Shown here: positions 43,530 to 51,347 of the stretch, piece after piece
Layout of the letters: each line of letters opens with the position of its first letter
How positions within the stretch are numbered: the stretch's first letter is position 1
Origin: Nitrosopumilaceae archaeon
Lineage (GTDB): Archaea; Thermoproteota; Nitrososphaeria; Nitrososphaerales; Nitrosopumilaceae
Reading direction: 5' to 3'
Assembly (NCBI GenBank): GCA_022823825.1
Contig: JAJEHG010000051.1
Coordinates: 1-64,000 of the forward strand
DNA: 64,000 bases
Program-made: the position numbers and the translations under genes
The notes under the pieces: model-generated
Database searches by the model: none
What the model was told of the DNA's origin: nothing
What the model saw: only the letters and a program-made list of their open reading frames with translations

Positions 43530-44816
43530 ATGCCACATATGGAGGACATGAAACTCAGCAGCTTGGAGGGCGTCGGCCCAGTTACAACACGCAAGCTGTC
43601 TGATGCAGGAATCCACAACGTCATGGATCTCATAGTCCGCGGCCCCGTCGAAATTTCGGAGATAACCGGGATGGAGAAGGACACTGCCGAGAAGATCGTC
43701 AACAAGGCCAGGCAGCACCTGGTCGACGGCGGCAAGCTGGCCGGGGACTTTGTGAGTGCAAGCGAGATCTACGATAACAGGCAGAAGATCGGGCGCATTA
43801 CGACCGGTACCGACTGTCTCGACTCCCTCTTTGGCGGAGGACTTGAAACCCAGGCACTTACTGAGGTGTATGGCGAGTTTGGATGCGGCAAGACGCAGTT
43901 CGCCCACACCATGTCGGTGATGGTCCAGAAATCCAAGGAGGAAGGGGGACTCGAGGGCGGTGTTCTGTATATAGACACGGAGAACACGTTTAGGCCCGAG
44001 AGGATCGTCTCGATTGCAAAGGCCCACGGCATGGATCCCCTGCAGGTTCTGCAGAACATTACCGTGGCACGCGCGCACAGCAGCTCTCACCAGACGCTGA
44101 TTCTGGAGGGCGCGGGTCCGGTAATCGAGGCAAACAACATCAAGCTGATTGTTGCAGACTCGGCAGTAGGGTTGTTCCGTTCCGAATACCTCGGACGCGG
44201 AACCCTCTCAAACAGGCAGCAGAAGATCAACCATTTCGTACACCTGCTGTCACGCTATGCAGAGATCTACAACTGCGCCGCAATTGCAACCAACCAGGTC
44301 ATGGCATCCCCTGACGTCTTCTTCGGGGATCCGACCCGGCCCATAGGCGGAAACGTAGTCGCCCACACGAGCACCTACCGGATCTACTTTAAAAAGTCCG
44401 GCAGGAAGCGAATCGCCCGCATGGTCGACAGCCCGCACCACCCAGAGGAAGAGGTACTCTTCGCCTTGGGCGAGGCGGGCGTGATGGACCTAGAGGATGC
44501 AGAGGCCGCGGCCAAGACCAAAAAGACAAAGTCTGCTTCCGCTGCCGCCGCGGACGTGACAGCTACGGCTGCCGCTGCTTCCGCTGCCGCCGCGGCAGCG
44601 GCAGCGGCAAAACCCGGAGACGCGGCGCCCGCCGATCCCAAGGCGTCCTCTCCTGCCGCCGCCTCCAAGGCCAAGGCTGCCCCAGCCAAAAAGGCAAAGT
44701 CTGCAAAGACCGCAGACGATGCCGCCCCGGCAGCGGAGTCCGCGACGGACGTCCCTGAGGCAGCCGACCTTGACGAGGAGATAGACCTCACAGACGTAGA
44801 GCTCTCCGACGAGTAG
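43530..44816 (+). CDS. radA: DNA repair and recombination protein RadA, with long C-terminal tail
   Basis: RadA is the archaeal Rad51/RecA recombinase. The N-terminal helix-hairpin-helix begins SSLEGVGPVTTRKL; Walker A GEFGCGKTQ is at residues 115-123; Walker B LIVADSA is at 207-212; the ATP-cap and DNA-binding loops follow through GGNVVAHTSTYR. The normal protein would end near residue 320. Here about 105 further residues follow: Ala/Lys-rich, then acidic ending EEIDLTDVELSDE. Such a tail is not typical of RadA. ATG 43530 follows AGATATC by about 25 nt; ATG 43539 is an alternative. Confidence 0.96.
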   Translation: MPHMEDMKLSSLEGVGPVTTRKLSDAGIHNVMDLIVRGPVEISEITGMEKDTAEKIVNKARQHLVDGGKLAGDFVSASEIYDNRQKIGRITTGTDCLDSLFGGGLETQALTEVYGEFGCGKTQFAHTMSVMVQKSKEEGGLEGGVLYIDTENTFRPERIVSIAKAHGMDPLQVLQNITVARAHSSSHQTLILEGAGPVIEANNIKLIVADSAVGLFRSEYLGRGTLSNRQQKINHFVHLLSRYAEIYNCAAIATNQVMASPDVFFGDPTRPIGGNVVAHTSTYRIYFKKSGRKRIARMVDSPHHPEEEVLFALGEAGVMDLEDAEAAAKTKKTKSASAAAADVTATAAAASAAAAAAAAAKPGDAAPADPKASSPAAASKAKAAPAKKAKSAKTADDAAPAAESATDVPEAADLDEEIDLTDVELSDE

Positions 44817-44998
44817 CCCTATTCCTTTTTTTTCTTTTTTTCAAAGACGTAGGAACCGCCGCCCGCGCCCGGCCCTATGCGCGGCCGCCTTCTTGCACGG
44901 CTACCTGTGGGCGACTCGAGTCCGTACGCGTAATGCTCTACCAAGCAAGGAGGCCGGGCAGTCTGCGGCAACTGCCTGCGCAAGGGCCTGTAGATATA

Positions 44999-45010
44999 CT
45001 AGATTAAATA
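44999..45010 (+). promoter_or_regulatory. TATA element of rpl21e operon
   Basis: CTAGATTAAATAG is centred 26 nt before ATG 45032. It drives rpl21e and probably rpoF and later genes. The DNA between radA and this site (44817-44998) begins with a T-rich terminator and has no gene. Confidence 0.55.
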
Positions 45011-45031
45011 GGGTTCAGAGTCCGCCCCTGC

Positions 45032-45334
45032 ATGGCAACCAAAAAGTCGCACGGCCGCTCCCACGGATTCAGGCACAAGTCCCGCTCCGTCATGAAGAAA
45101 AAGGCCCCCCGCGGCGTGTCATTTCTGCTGCGCGAATACCAGACGGGACAGCAGGCGCTCGTCATAATAGACCCGCGGCAGCACAAGGGACTCCCCCACA
45201 GGAGGTACCATGGCAAGGTCGGGGTAGTAACTGAGGTAGGCCGGAGGGCCGTAACGCTTGACGTAAAGCTCGGAAACAAGACCAAAACCTTAATCACGAG
45301 GCTGGATCACATAAAGCCGTTCGGTGTGTCGTAA
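45032..45334 (+). CDS. rpl21e: Large ribosomal subunit protein eL21
   Basis: The 100-residue basic protein has the archaeal/eukaryotic L21e pattern: SHGRSHGFRHKSR at the start, an SH3-like core with LVIIDPRQHKGLPHRRYHGKVGVV and the final ITRLDHIKPF. It is full length. Its stop overlaps the rpoF start (TAATG), matching the conserved archaeal order rpl21e-rpoF-DUF655-ksgA. Confidence 0.97.
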   Translation: MATKKSHGRSHGFRHKSRSVMKKKAPRGVSFLLREYQTGQQALVIIDPRQHKGLPHRRYHGKVGVVTEVGRRAVTLDVKLGNKTKTLITRLDHIKPFGVS

Positions 45335-45663
45335 TGGAAGAGGTACAAGACAGACAATCCATCTCGCTCGCGGAGGTAAGGGAGATACTCGGCAAGGTGG
45401 AGCCGGAGGACATGGACCAGATACAGCGCTGGACGTTTGACTATGTCTCAAAATTTGCCACTACGGACTCCAAGAATGCGGCGGAGATGAAAAAACTCCT
45501 CATCAAGGACTGCGGCCTCACGGAGGACGAGGCAGTCGAGATCGTGAACATAAGGCCCACCAGCATGGCCGAGCTGCGTTCATTTACGTTCGGGTGGAAA
45601 AAGCTCATACTTGCAGAGACCCTGGAAAAGATGCTCAAGATAGTGCGAGAGCACTCCCCCTAG
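45334..45663 (+). CDS. rpoF: DNA-directed RNA polymerase subunit F (Rpb4-like)
   Basis: RpoF pairs with RpoE to form the stalk of archaeal RNA polymerase. The 109-residue protein is all helical, with SLAEVREILGKVE and the HRDC-like DEAVEIVNIRPTSMAELRSF region typical of the Rpb4 family. Start overlaps rpl21e by one base. A linker of about 135 bp with CGG/CAG-type repeats separates it from the DUF655 gene. Confidence 0.94.
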   Translation: MEEVQDRQSISLAEVREILGKVEPEDMDQIQRWTFDYVSKFATTDSKNAAEMKKLLIKDCGLTEDEAVEIVNIRPTSMAELRSFTFGWKKLILAETLEKMLKIVREHSP

Positions 45664-45799
45664 TTCGGGTATGATGACGGTGACCATAACTATGATTATG
45701 TGCCGACGGCAACAATAACCGTAACGGTGGCGGCAGCGGCAGTAGTAGTTGGTGAAAAGGATTGCGTCTGCTGCTTTCTAATCCGGGGGCAGGTCTGCG

Positions 45800-46369
45800 T
45801 TGAACGCCGACCCGCCAAAGGCAAGAACGTACGAGGAGTATGCGTACGTGCTCGGACCCACGCGCCGCGGCCGCTCGTCCGTCGTCAGGGGCAAGGAGGG
45901 TACGATAGTAACGGCGGTGGGCGAGAACAAGCTCACGCTGCTGGAGTTGCTTGGCGTGCCGGGATCCGGGTTTGCAAACGGCGAGCGGCTCCGCATCGGC
46001 AGGACCGGCAGGATAAAGGTGGCGTCGGTTCTGGGAAAGGTCTCATATGAGACGCTGTCAGAGTCCGCCAAGAACGAGCTGCAGGGGGTGATAACCACGA
46101 TCGTGGCAAACAACGAGCAAAAATTTGTATCATACCTCAACAACGCCGGCCCGATAACCCCCCGCGTGCACGCGCTGGAGCTGATACCCGGCATAGGCAA
46201 GACGTACATGAATGCGATGCTTGACGAGCGGGAGCGCCAACGGTTTGAGAGCTATGCGGATCTGCAGGAGCGGGTGGGCCTCAGCGACCCCGTCGGGCAC
46301 ATAGCCGAGCGCATAGTATCTGAGATGAGCGGCCAGAGCAGGCGAGTCAACATATTTGTAAAGAGGTAG
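45800..46369 (+). CDS. DUF655 family putative RNA-binding protein
   Basis: The 189-residue protein has an OB-like beta domain (EEYAYVLGPTRRGRSS, then VVRGKEGTIVTAVGENKLTLLEL) and a C-terminal helix-hairpin-helix around ELIPGIGKTYMNAML. This is the DUF655 architecture (COG1491), predicted to bind RNA. The family is archaeal and repeatedly sits between rpoF and ksgA, which suggests a link to rRNA maturation. The start is TTG 45800. It lies 10 nt upstream of ksgA. Confidence 0.9.
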   Translation: MNADPPKARTYEEYAYVLGPTRRGRSSVVRGKEGTIVTAVGENKLTLLELLGVPGSGFANGERLRIGRTGRIKVASVLGKVSYETLSESAKNELQGVITTIVANNEQKFVSYLNNAGPITPRVHALELIPGIGKTYMNAMLDERERQRFESYADLQERVGLSDPVGHIAERIVSEMSGQSRRVNIFVKR

Positions 46370-46379
46370 GCGCCCGGAA

Positions 46380-47540
46380 ATGACGCCGACTGCAGCCACG
46401 CCCGCCGCCCTTGGGGCCGCCGTCGTGCGCAGGGGCGCGCCTGTCCCGGCCGCCGCACTGCGCGGTCATCCTGCAGACCCGCCCCCCAACGGCCGGGGCG
46501 CATCCCGCGGGCGAAAGTCAGTACCGGGCGGCCCTGCCAGCGGCGGGGGCGGGGGTGGCGGCAGCTGGGCCACCGGAAGCACCCGCCAAAAGAAGGGAAT
46601 GGGGCAGCATTTTCTGGTATCCAAGGGCGTGGCCGAGCGCATAGTTTCGGCCGCCGGGATCAGGGACGGCGAGGCGGTGTTTGAACTGGGAACGGGGCGC
46701 GGAATACTGACCGGCCTGCTGTGCAAAAGGGCCGCCCGCGTGGTCTCCGTTGAACTTGACCGGGAACTGGCAGACGAGACGCGCACGGCGCTCTCAAGGT
46801 TTGGAAACCTGCGGGTGGTGCGGGGCGACGGGCTCGGCCCTGAGAAGGCGGGGGACACGGCAGACGGCCGCTCCACGGTGTCCACCTCTGACTGCGCCGT
46901 CTTTGTATCTAACCTGCCCTACTCGCGCAGCCGGCGTGCGGTGGAGCAGCTTGCATCCTCCGGCTTTGAGCGCTGCATCATAATGGTCCAAAAAGAGTTC
47001 GCGTCAAAACTGCTCGCAGGCGCCCTGCCCCGCGGGGGGAATGGCCGACGCGGCGGCGACGGCGACTGCAGCGGCCCGCACGCGCGCGGCAGGAGACGCG
47101 CAATCAGCGTGGTGGCCCAGTACTGTTTTGAGATACGCGCCATGATGGACGTGCCGGCCTCCTGCTTTGAGCCCAGGCCCGGGGTGGACTCGGTGGTCCT
47201 TGTGATGGTTCGGAGGCGTACGCTTGAGGGCGCCCGGATCTCGATGATCAACCGCATCTTCTCATACAGGCGCAAGCGAATTTCCACCCTGATGGATATG
47301 ATCTGTGGCGACAGTAGCAGGAGTAGAGGCGGTAGCGACGCTGCCCGCGACCGCAACCATAACGGGGGCAACCATAACAGCCGCGGCAGGGATGCCGGCA
47401 GTCGCCTCCCCGGCCGCCGGACGCATGCAGGCGGCACACATAGCGAGGCACGCGGCGGCTCGGACAGGCCGCTGCGCCTCGACGACCTGTCCGTTCAGGA
47501 TATAGTGGATCTGGCGGACTCTGTGCTTGCAAGGGTGTGA
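46380..47540 (+). CDS. ksgA: 16S rRNA adenine dimethyltransferase (KsgA/Dim1) with low-complexity inserts
   Basis: KsgA dimethylates two adjacent adenosines in the 3' hairpin of 16S rRNA. Visible motifs are GMGQHFLVSKGVAERI, the SAM loop ELGTGRGILTGLL, VELDREL and NLPYSRSR with the catalytic NLPY. Three additions are unusual: an N-terminal Ala/Gly/Pro-rich extension of about 65 residues, an Arg/Gly insert near 222-243 and an Arg/Asn/Gly insert near 318-370 before the final LSVQDIVDLADSVL helix. The conserved core is intact. The ATG is 10 nt after the DUF655 stop. Confidence 0.93.
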   Translation: MTPTAATPAALGAAVVRRGAPVPAAALRGHPADPPPNGRGASRGRKSVPGGPASGGGGGGGSWATGSTRQKKGMGQHFLVSKGVAERIVSAAGIRDGEAVFELGTGRGILTGLLCKRAARVVSVELDRELADETRTALSRFGNLRVVRGDGLGPEKAGDTADGRSTVSTSDCAVFVSNLPYSRSRRAVEQLASSGFERCIIMVQKEFASKLLAGALPRGGNGRRGGDGDCSGPHARGRRRAISVVAQYCFEIRAMMDVPASCFEPRPGVDSVVLVMVRRRTLEGARISMINRIFSYRRKRISTLMDMICGDSSRSRGGSDAARDRNHNGGNHNSRGRDAGSRLPGRRTHAGGTHSEARGGSDRPLRLDDLSVQDIVDLADSVLARV

Positions 47541-48167
47541 ATGATGACGGACGCGCCATGTGACTCTGCCGCGGGCCGTGCGCGGGGGGGGCGCCCACCC
47601 GAACGAACGAAACCTGTAGTGGAGCAGGACGAGTACCCGCCGTCGGAGGACACCTTTTTTCTTGCGGACTACATAGGACGCGCGCCCAGGGGCCTGGCGG
47701 CCCTTGACGTGGGAAGCGGCTCCGGGTACATCACGAGACTGCTGCGCGACTCGTTTGGTTTCGTGGTTGGGACCGACATCAACTGCAGGGTGCTCCGGAA
47801 CCAGTCTGGCGCGTACCGCACGGAGAACCTGGTATGCTGCAGCGGCTCTGACGCGATACGCGCAGAGTTCGACCTTGCGGTGTGCAACCCCCCGTACCTT
47901 GCGACGGATTCAGTCACGTTCGAGTCGACTGACGGGGGGCCGGGCGGCCTGGAGGTGCCGGCCCGCATACTGGACTCGGTATTCCGCAACGTGCGCCCCG
48001 GCGGCAGGTTTGCCATCGTAACCAGCACGCTCTCGGACTATGACGGCCTGATGGGGCACGCCGTCAGGGCGGGCTTTGCCGACGCCCGCATCGTGGCGAG
48101 AAAGAAGCTGTTCTTTGAGGAGCTGTTGCTGGTGGAGTGCTCAGTGGCAGCGGCGACGGGCGCCTAG
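47541..48167 (+). CDS. HemK-like protein N5-glutamine methyltransferase (Mtq2 type)
   Basis: Archaeal and eukaryotic Mtq2 enzymes methylate the GGQ glutamine of release factor aRF1. The 208-residue protein has YPPSEDTFF at 32-40 (YEPSEDTFL in most members), SAM loop DVGSGSG at 56-62, and catalytic NPPY at 116-119. The first 25 residues are poorly conserved and Arg/Gly-rich. It starts immediately after the ksgA stop, completing the conserved ksgA-mtq2 pair, and overlaps the convergent icd gene by 4 bp. Confidence 0.93.
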   Translation: MMTDAPCDSAAGRARGGRPPERTKPVVEQDEYPPSEDTFFLADYIGRAPRGLAALDVGSGSGYITRLLRDSFGFVVGTDINCRVLRNQSGAYRTENLVCCSGSDAIRAEFDLAVCNPPYLATDSVTFESTDGGPGGLEVPARILDSVFRNVRPGGRFAIVTSTLSDYDGLMGHAVRAGFADARIVARKKLFFEELLLVECSVAAATGA

Positions 48168-49198
48168 CGGCGCAGGGCCTCCTTTGCCTTTGCGCATATG
48201 GCGTCTGTCATCTGGGTGGTCTTTGCATCTCCCCCGATGTCCCACGTCACGGTCCTGCCCTCGTTGACCACCGACTCGGTGGCGGCAAATATGGCGTCGG
48301 CGATGTCCGCCTCGCCGAGATATTTTGCCATCCACGCCCCCGAGCATATGGCCGCGACCGGGTTCACGACGTTCTGGCCCGCAAACTGCGGGGCGCTGCC
48401 GTGGGCAGCCTCGAACATTGCAAAGCGGTCACCGATGTTTGCAGAGTATATGAGTCCGATTGACCCCACGAGCCCGGATGCCAGCTCGGATACAATGTCC
48501 ATGAAGAGGTTCGTGCTGACCAGGACCGCCCCGTTGAACTGGGCCGGGTTGACCACGAGCTGCTGCATTATGTTGTCTATGTAGATCTCGGAGAGCTCCA
48601 TCTCCGTGTTGAGCACGCCCCGCTGCGCCGCGTCCCAGAATATCCCGTCAGTCTCCTTCAGTATGTTTCTCTTCGTGATCGCGACCATCTTCTTCATGCC
48701 GTGGTCAGACGCCCACCTGACGGCGGCGTTTATGATGCGCTCGCTGCCCTGCCTCGTTATCTTCCTGATTGCAATGGCCGTATCCTCCGTTATGCGGGCC
48801 TCTATCCCGGTATAGAGCCCCTCCGTCGCCTCCCTAAAGCAGACGCAGTCAAGCCCGGCGTCCGGCGAGAGACGGCTGTACGTCTTGGTGGGCCTGATGT
48901 TCGCATACAGGTCAAACTTCTGCCGCAGCGTGACGGCCACGCTCCTCGGGGCGTTGGGCACTGGTATCGTCGTGGTGGGCCCCTTGAAGCAGGTATCTGA
49001 CCCCTCCAGTATCCCCATGGTCTCGTCTGGGATGTACGACTTGTCCGCCCTGCCGTTGCGGTCCCACTGCTCCGAGCCGGCCTCGCACATTACAATCTCC
49101 GCCTGGAGGCCGCACTCCCCGACCACCGTGAGCATGGCGTCCACCACCTCCGGTCCTATGCCGTCGCCCTTCATCACGGCCGCGGTCTTTGTGCCCAA
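48164..49198 (-). CDS. icd: Isocitrate dehydrogenase family protein
   Basis: This enzyme oxidises isocitrate to 2-oxoglutarate; the related isopropylmalate enzyme is the alternative. Key segments are GDGIGPEVVDA, REATEGLYTGIE, ITKRNILKETDG with the catalytic lysine, and SANIGDRFAMFEAAHGSAPQFAGQNVVNP, where ANIGD and NVVNP favour isocitrate over isopropylmalate (normally APDIAG). Length (344 aa) fits the short archaeal/NAD type. TTG 49198 is 26 nt after a TTAAATAATAT element. In thaumarchaea it would supply 2-oxoglutarate for glutamate synthesis. Confidence 0.85.
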   Translation of the reverse strand: MGTKTAAVMKGDGIGPEVVDAMLTVVGECGLQAEIVMCEAGSEQWDRNGRADKSYIPDETMGILEGSDTCFKGPTTTIPVPNAPRSVAVTLRQKFDLYANIRPTKTYSRLSPDAGLDCVCFREATEGLYTGIEARITEDTAIAIRKITRQGSERIINAAVRWASDHGMKKMVAITKRNILKETDGIFWDAAQRGVLNTEMELSEIYIDNIMQQLVVNPAQFNGAVLVSTNLFMDIVSELASGLVGSIGLIYSANIGDRFAMFEAAHGSAPQFAGQNVVNPVAAICSGAWMAKYLGEADIADAIFAATESVVNEGRTVTWDIGGDAKTTQMTDAICAKAKEALRR

Positions 49199-49543
49199 GT
49201 CATGCTGAGACGGGCGCGATATTATTTAATTCTTTGAGGCGGTGTGGCGTACACCGTCACGTCGTTCGCGTGGGAGGCGGTCGACAACCCTACGCCGTTG
49301 CAGCATACTCTACAGGTCGACATCACTGTAAGCTAGCATATGCAAAAAAAAGTACAGACTTTTTTGGGGGGCAGCAGCCCCAGGCAACCAGTGCGCCAAG
49401 CGTTCCCATTTTTTACCGCTCTTCTTCCCGCCTGCTGCCGGCAGCGCCGCCGTCTTTGGTGTTCCGCGCTGGGGGGAGGGGCCTGCGCCATGATCGACCC
49501 ATACGGCCTATAGTACGTGTTTAATACCATCCCTCTGCCAGAT
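49199..49543. other. Gap with two inverted repeats and two promoters
   Basis: Leftward icd promoter: ATATTATTTAAT at 49219-49230. Rightward promoter of the next gene: TTTAATACC near 49519-49527. Between them lie an A/T-rich palindrome and an adjacent G/C hairpin at 49346-49381. I see no open frame of convincing composition. Confidence 0.6.
49346..49381. repeat. Adjacent A/T and G/C inverted repeats
   Basis: AAAAAAGT (46-53 in this line) and ACTTTTTT pair perfectly around ACAG at 49346-49365. Immediately after it GGGG...CCCC flank CAGCAG at 49368-49381. In either direction the T-run could terminate transcription; an operator is also possible. Confidence 0.6.
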
Positions 49544-50326
49544 ATGGTTGTGAAGATTGTCCAGATCTCTGATCTGCATGTAGGTTCCCAGTTCCTTCCA
49601 GAAAAGTTCGAGGCGCTACTCTCCGAGGTCAACGGCATGCGTCCCGATGTCATTGTCGTTACGGGCGACCTGACAAACGAGGGGCTGGTCAAGGAGTATG
49701 AGAGGGCAAGGTCGCTGATCTCACGGTTTGACGCCGGCAAGATAATCGCCATAAGCGGAAACCACGACTACCGCAACACGGGCTACCTGCTCTTCAGAAA
49801 GTACTTTCCCTTCCAGTCGGTCAACGAGCTTGGCGACAACATAGTGCTGATAACGGTGGGCACCGCCCGCCCAGACAGGAACGACGGCGAGGTGGGCTAC
49901 CGCCAGAACCTGTGGATTGAACGGACCCTGCAAAAGTACGCCGGAAAGACAAAGATTGTGGCAATGCACCACCACCTGATAGCCATTCCAGACACTGGAT
50001 CCGACCAGCTCACGGTGGTGGACGCCGGCGACGTGCTGAGGACGATCCTCGAGACCGGCGTTGACCTAGTCTTGTGCGGGCACAAGCACAGGCCCTGGAT
50101 GTGGGCCTTTGGCGGGCTGACCGTGGTCAACGCGGGCACGGCCACATCCGAGCGCGTCCGCGGACTGTTTGAGAACACGTACAACATAGTCACGATAAAC
50201 GACAAGACGGGCAAGGTGGACGTGGACCTCAAGATGGTGGGGGGCCGCAGGCTGCCGCTCAACGACATCGTAAGGAACTACGCCCAGTTTCACGAGGAGT
50301 ACAGCACCACCACCACTCCGGCATGA
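49544..50326 (+). CDS. Metallophosphoesterase (3',5'-cyclic nucleotide phosphodiesterase-like)
   Basis: The 260-residue protein has DLHVG (D-x-H), TGDLTNEG (GD-x-x-x-x), SGNHDYRN (GNHD), AMHHHLI and CGHKHRP, the full motif set of the calcineurin-like family in the cAMP-phosphodiesterase/CpdA-like arrangement. The natural substrate is unknown. ATG 49544 is 24 nt after TTTAATACC; an upstream GTG at 49517 lies at the promoter itself. No neighbour suggests a pathway. Confidence 0.88.
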   Translation: MVVKIVQISDLHVGSQFLPEKFEALLSEVNGMRPDVIVVTGDLTNEGLVKEYERARSLISRFDAGKIIAISGNHDYRNTGYLLFRKYFPFQSVNELGDNIVLITVGTARPDRNDGEVGYRQNLWIERTLQKYAGKTKIVAMHHHLIAIPDTGSDQLTVVDAGDVLRTILETGVDLVLCGHKHRPWMWAFGGLTVVNAGTATSERVRGLFENTYNIVTINDKTGKVDVDLKMVGGRRLPLNDIVRNYAQFHEEYSTTTTPA

Positions 50327-50374
50327 CTGCCGCGGGCGGGGAGGAGAGGCCCAATGAAGGACGCCATCGACAGA

Positions 50375-50388
50375 ATCAATTTAATTGT
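50375..50388 (+). promoter_or_regulatory. TATA element of tRNA-Ser
   Basis: TCAATTTAATTG is about 30 nt before the tRNA 5' end, consistent with transcription from its own TATA/BRE promoter. Confidence 0.5.
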
Positions 50389-50410
50389 GCGGCTTGGCGT
50401 CTTCCTGCGT

Positions 50411-50497
50411 GCGGGGATCGCCTAGCCCGGTAGGGCGTGGGATTGCTAATCCCATGTTCGAAAGAACTCGGGGGTTCAAATCCCCCTCCCCGCGCCA
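50411..50497 (+). tRNA. tRNA-Ser(GCU)
   Basis: The acceptor GCGGGGA pairs with TCCCCGC. The D-arm GCCT...GGGC, the anticodon stem TGGGA/TCCCA with loop TTGCTAA (anticodon GCT), and a long variable arm GTTC/GAAC with a GAAA loop identify a class II serine tRNA reading AGC/AGU. The T-arm has GGTTCAAATCC. The discriminator is G and the CCA end is encoded at 50495-50497. No intron is present. Confidence 0.97.
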
Positions 50498-50694
50498 TTT
50501 TCGCCTACCGTCTCCGGCCGCCCGAATCCAGTCGGGGTGGCTCGCGCCGCGCCAGAACGGGTATCGAACCGCATGCAGTGCCGGGGTACGCGGATCACGC
50601 CTGGTGCGCGCCCCCAGTTTCTGCATCCATCGGCTGCAGCGCCGTCCATTTCCACTCCATTAAACCTTAATACTCCTGACGCCCAGCCTGTGGC

Positions 50695-50856
50695 ATGGGG
50701 CGCAGAAAGACTCAGAAGATAATACGCACGGGCCCAAAGAACGCCACGACGGGGCTGTGCCCGGCCTGCCAGACCATCGGCAAGGTGTTCCTTCTCGGAC
50801 CTCCCGGCGAGGAGAGGGGCAAGTGCGAAAAATGCAGGCAAGAGTTTGAGCTGTAA
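50695..50856 (+). CDS. Small zinc-ribbon protein
   Basis: The 53-residue basic protein has C22-x2-C25 and C44-x2-C47, one zinc ribbon, after a basic N-terminus. It was found by reading the sequence directly because it is short. CTTAATACT lies 26 nt before the ATG, a leaderless start that supports it. The family is not recognised; a nucleic-acid role is a guess. It has no operon partner. Confidence 0.72.
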   Translation: MGRRKTQKIIRTGPKNATTGLCPACQTIGKVFLLGPPGEERGKCEKCRQEFEL

Positions 50857-51035
50857 CCGGGACTCGAGGGACTACACCTGCACGCCTTTTATACTGCCCG
50901 CCCTGTCGGGGCCGCGGATGCGGCAGGGGTGCCGTTACAAGCCAAATATATGATCAAAAATTGTCCGCCTAGCCGAGCTGCACGCCGCACGACACATAGG
51001 ATATCTTTTTTTAGATCCACATCTGACAATGATCG

Positions 51036-51206
51036 ATGAGTACTGAAGCTGAGACCATCTATGACCGCGTGTCTGCACTTGAAGAAGAGGTTGCAGTGCT
51101 ACGAAGCGAGGTTGATCTGCTCAAAAGGGCGCTGCGCAACAAGATCGCCCGTCACGAGATATCCATGATCAAGGAAGGCAAGGATGTCGAGAGCATTATT
51201 GACTAG
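51036..51206 (+). CDS. Small coiled-coil protein
   Basis: The 56-residue protein is a single charged helix with heptad spacing of Val, Leu and Ile (VSALEEEVAVLRSEVDLLKR), a likely dimerising coiled coil, followed by a short basic linker and an acidic end. TTTTTTTAG lies 26 nt before the ATG. No DNA-binding motif is seen. Function unknown. It lies after the zinc-ribbon gene, in the same direction but with its own promoter. Confidence 0.68.
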   Translation: MSTEAETIYDRVSALEEEVAVLRSEVDLLKRALRNKIARHEISMIKEGKDVESIID

Positions 51207-51347
51207 ACGCGGCGGCAATAGCGGCAGCAACAACGCGCGCCAGGCGGCGGCAGGACGCCGGGCATACTTTGGTTTGTAGTTGGCGCTCGCCAGTTGCGCT
51301 CGGAGTGCGCGGCCCGAATGACGGCTAGGCCGCGCGGCCCGCCGGCG

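Noticed and set aside
48164-49198. Isopropylmalate dehydrogenase as the identity of the dehydrogenase
   Set aside because: The C-terminal region has ANIGD and NVVNP rather than the APDIAG and IANP pattern of isopropylmalate enzymes, so isocitrate is favoured, though not proved.
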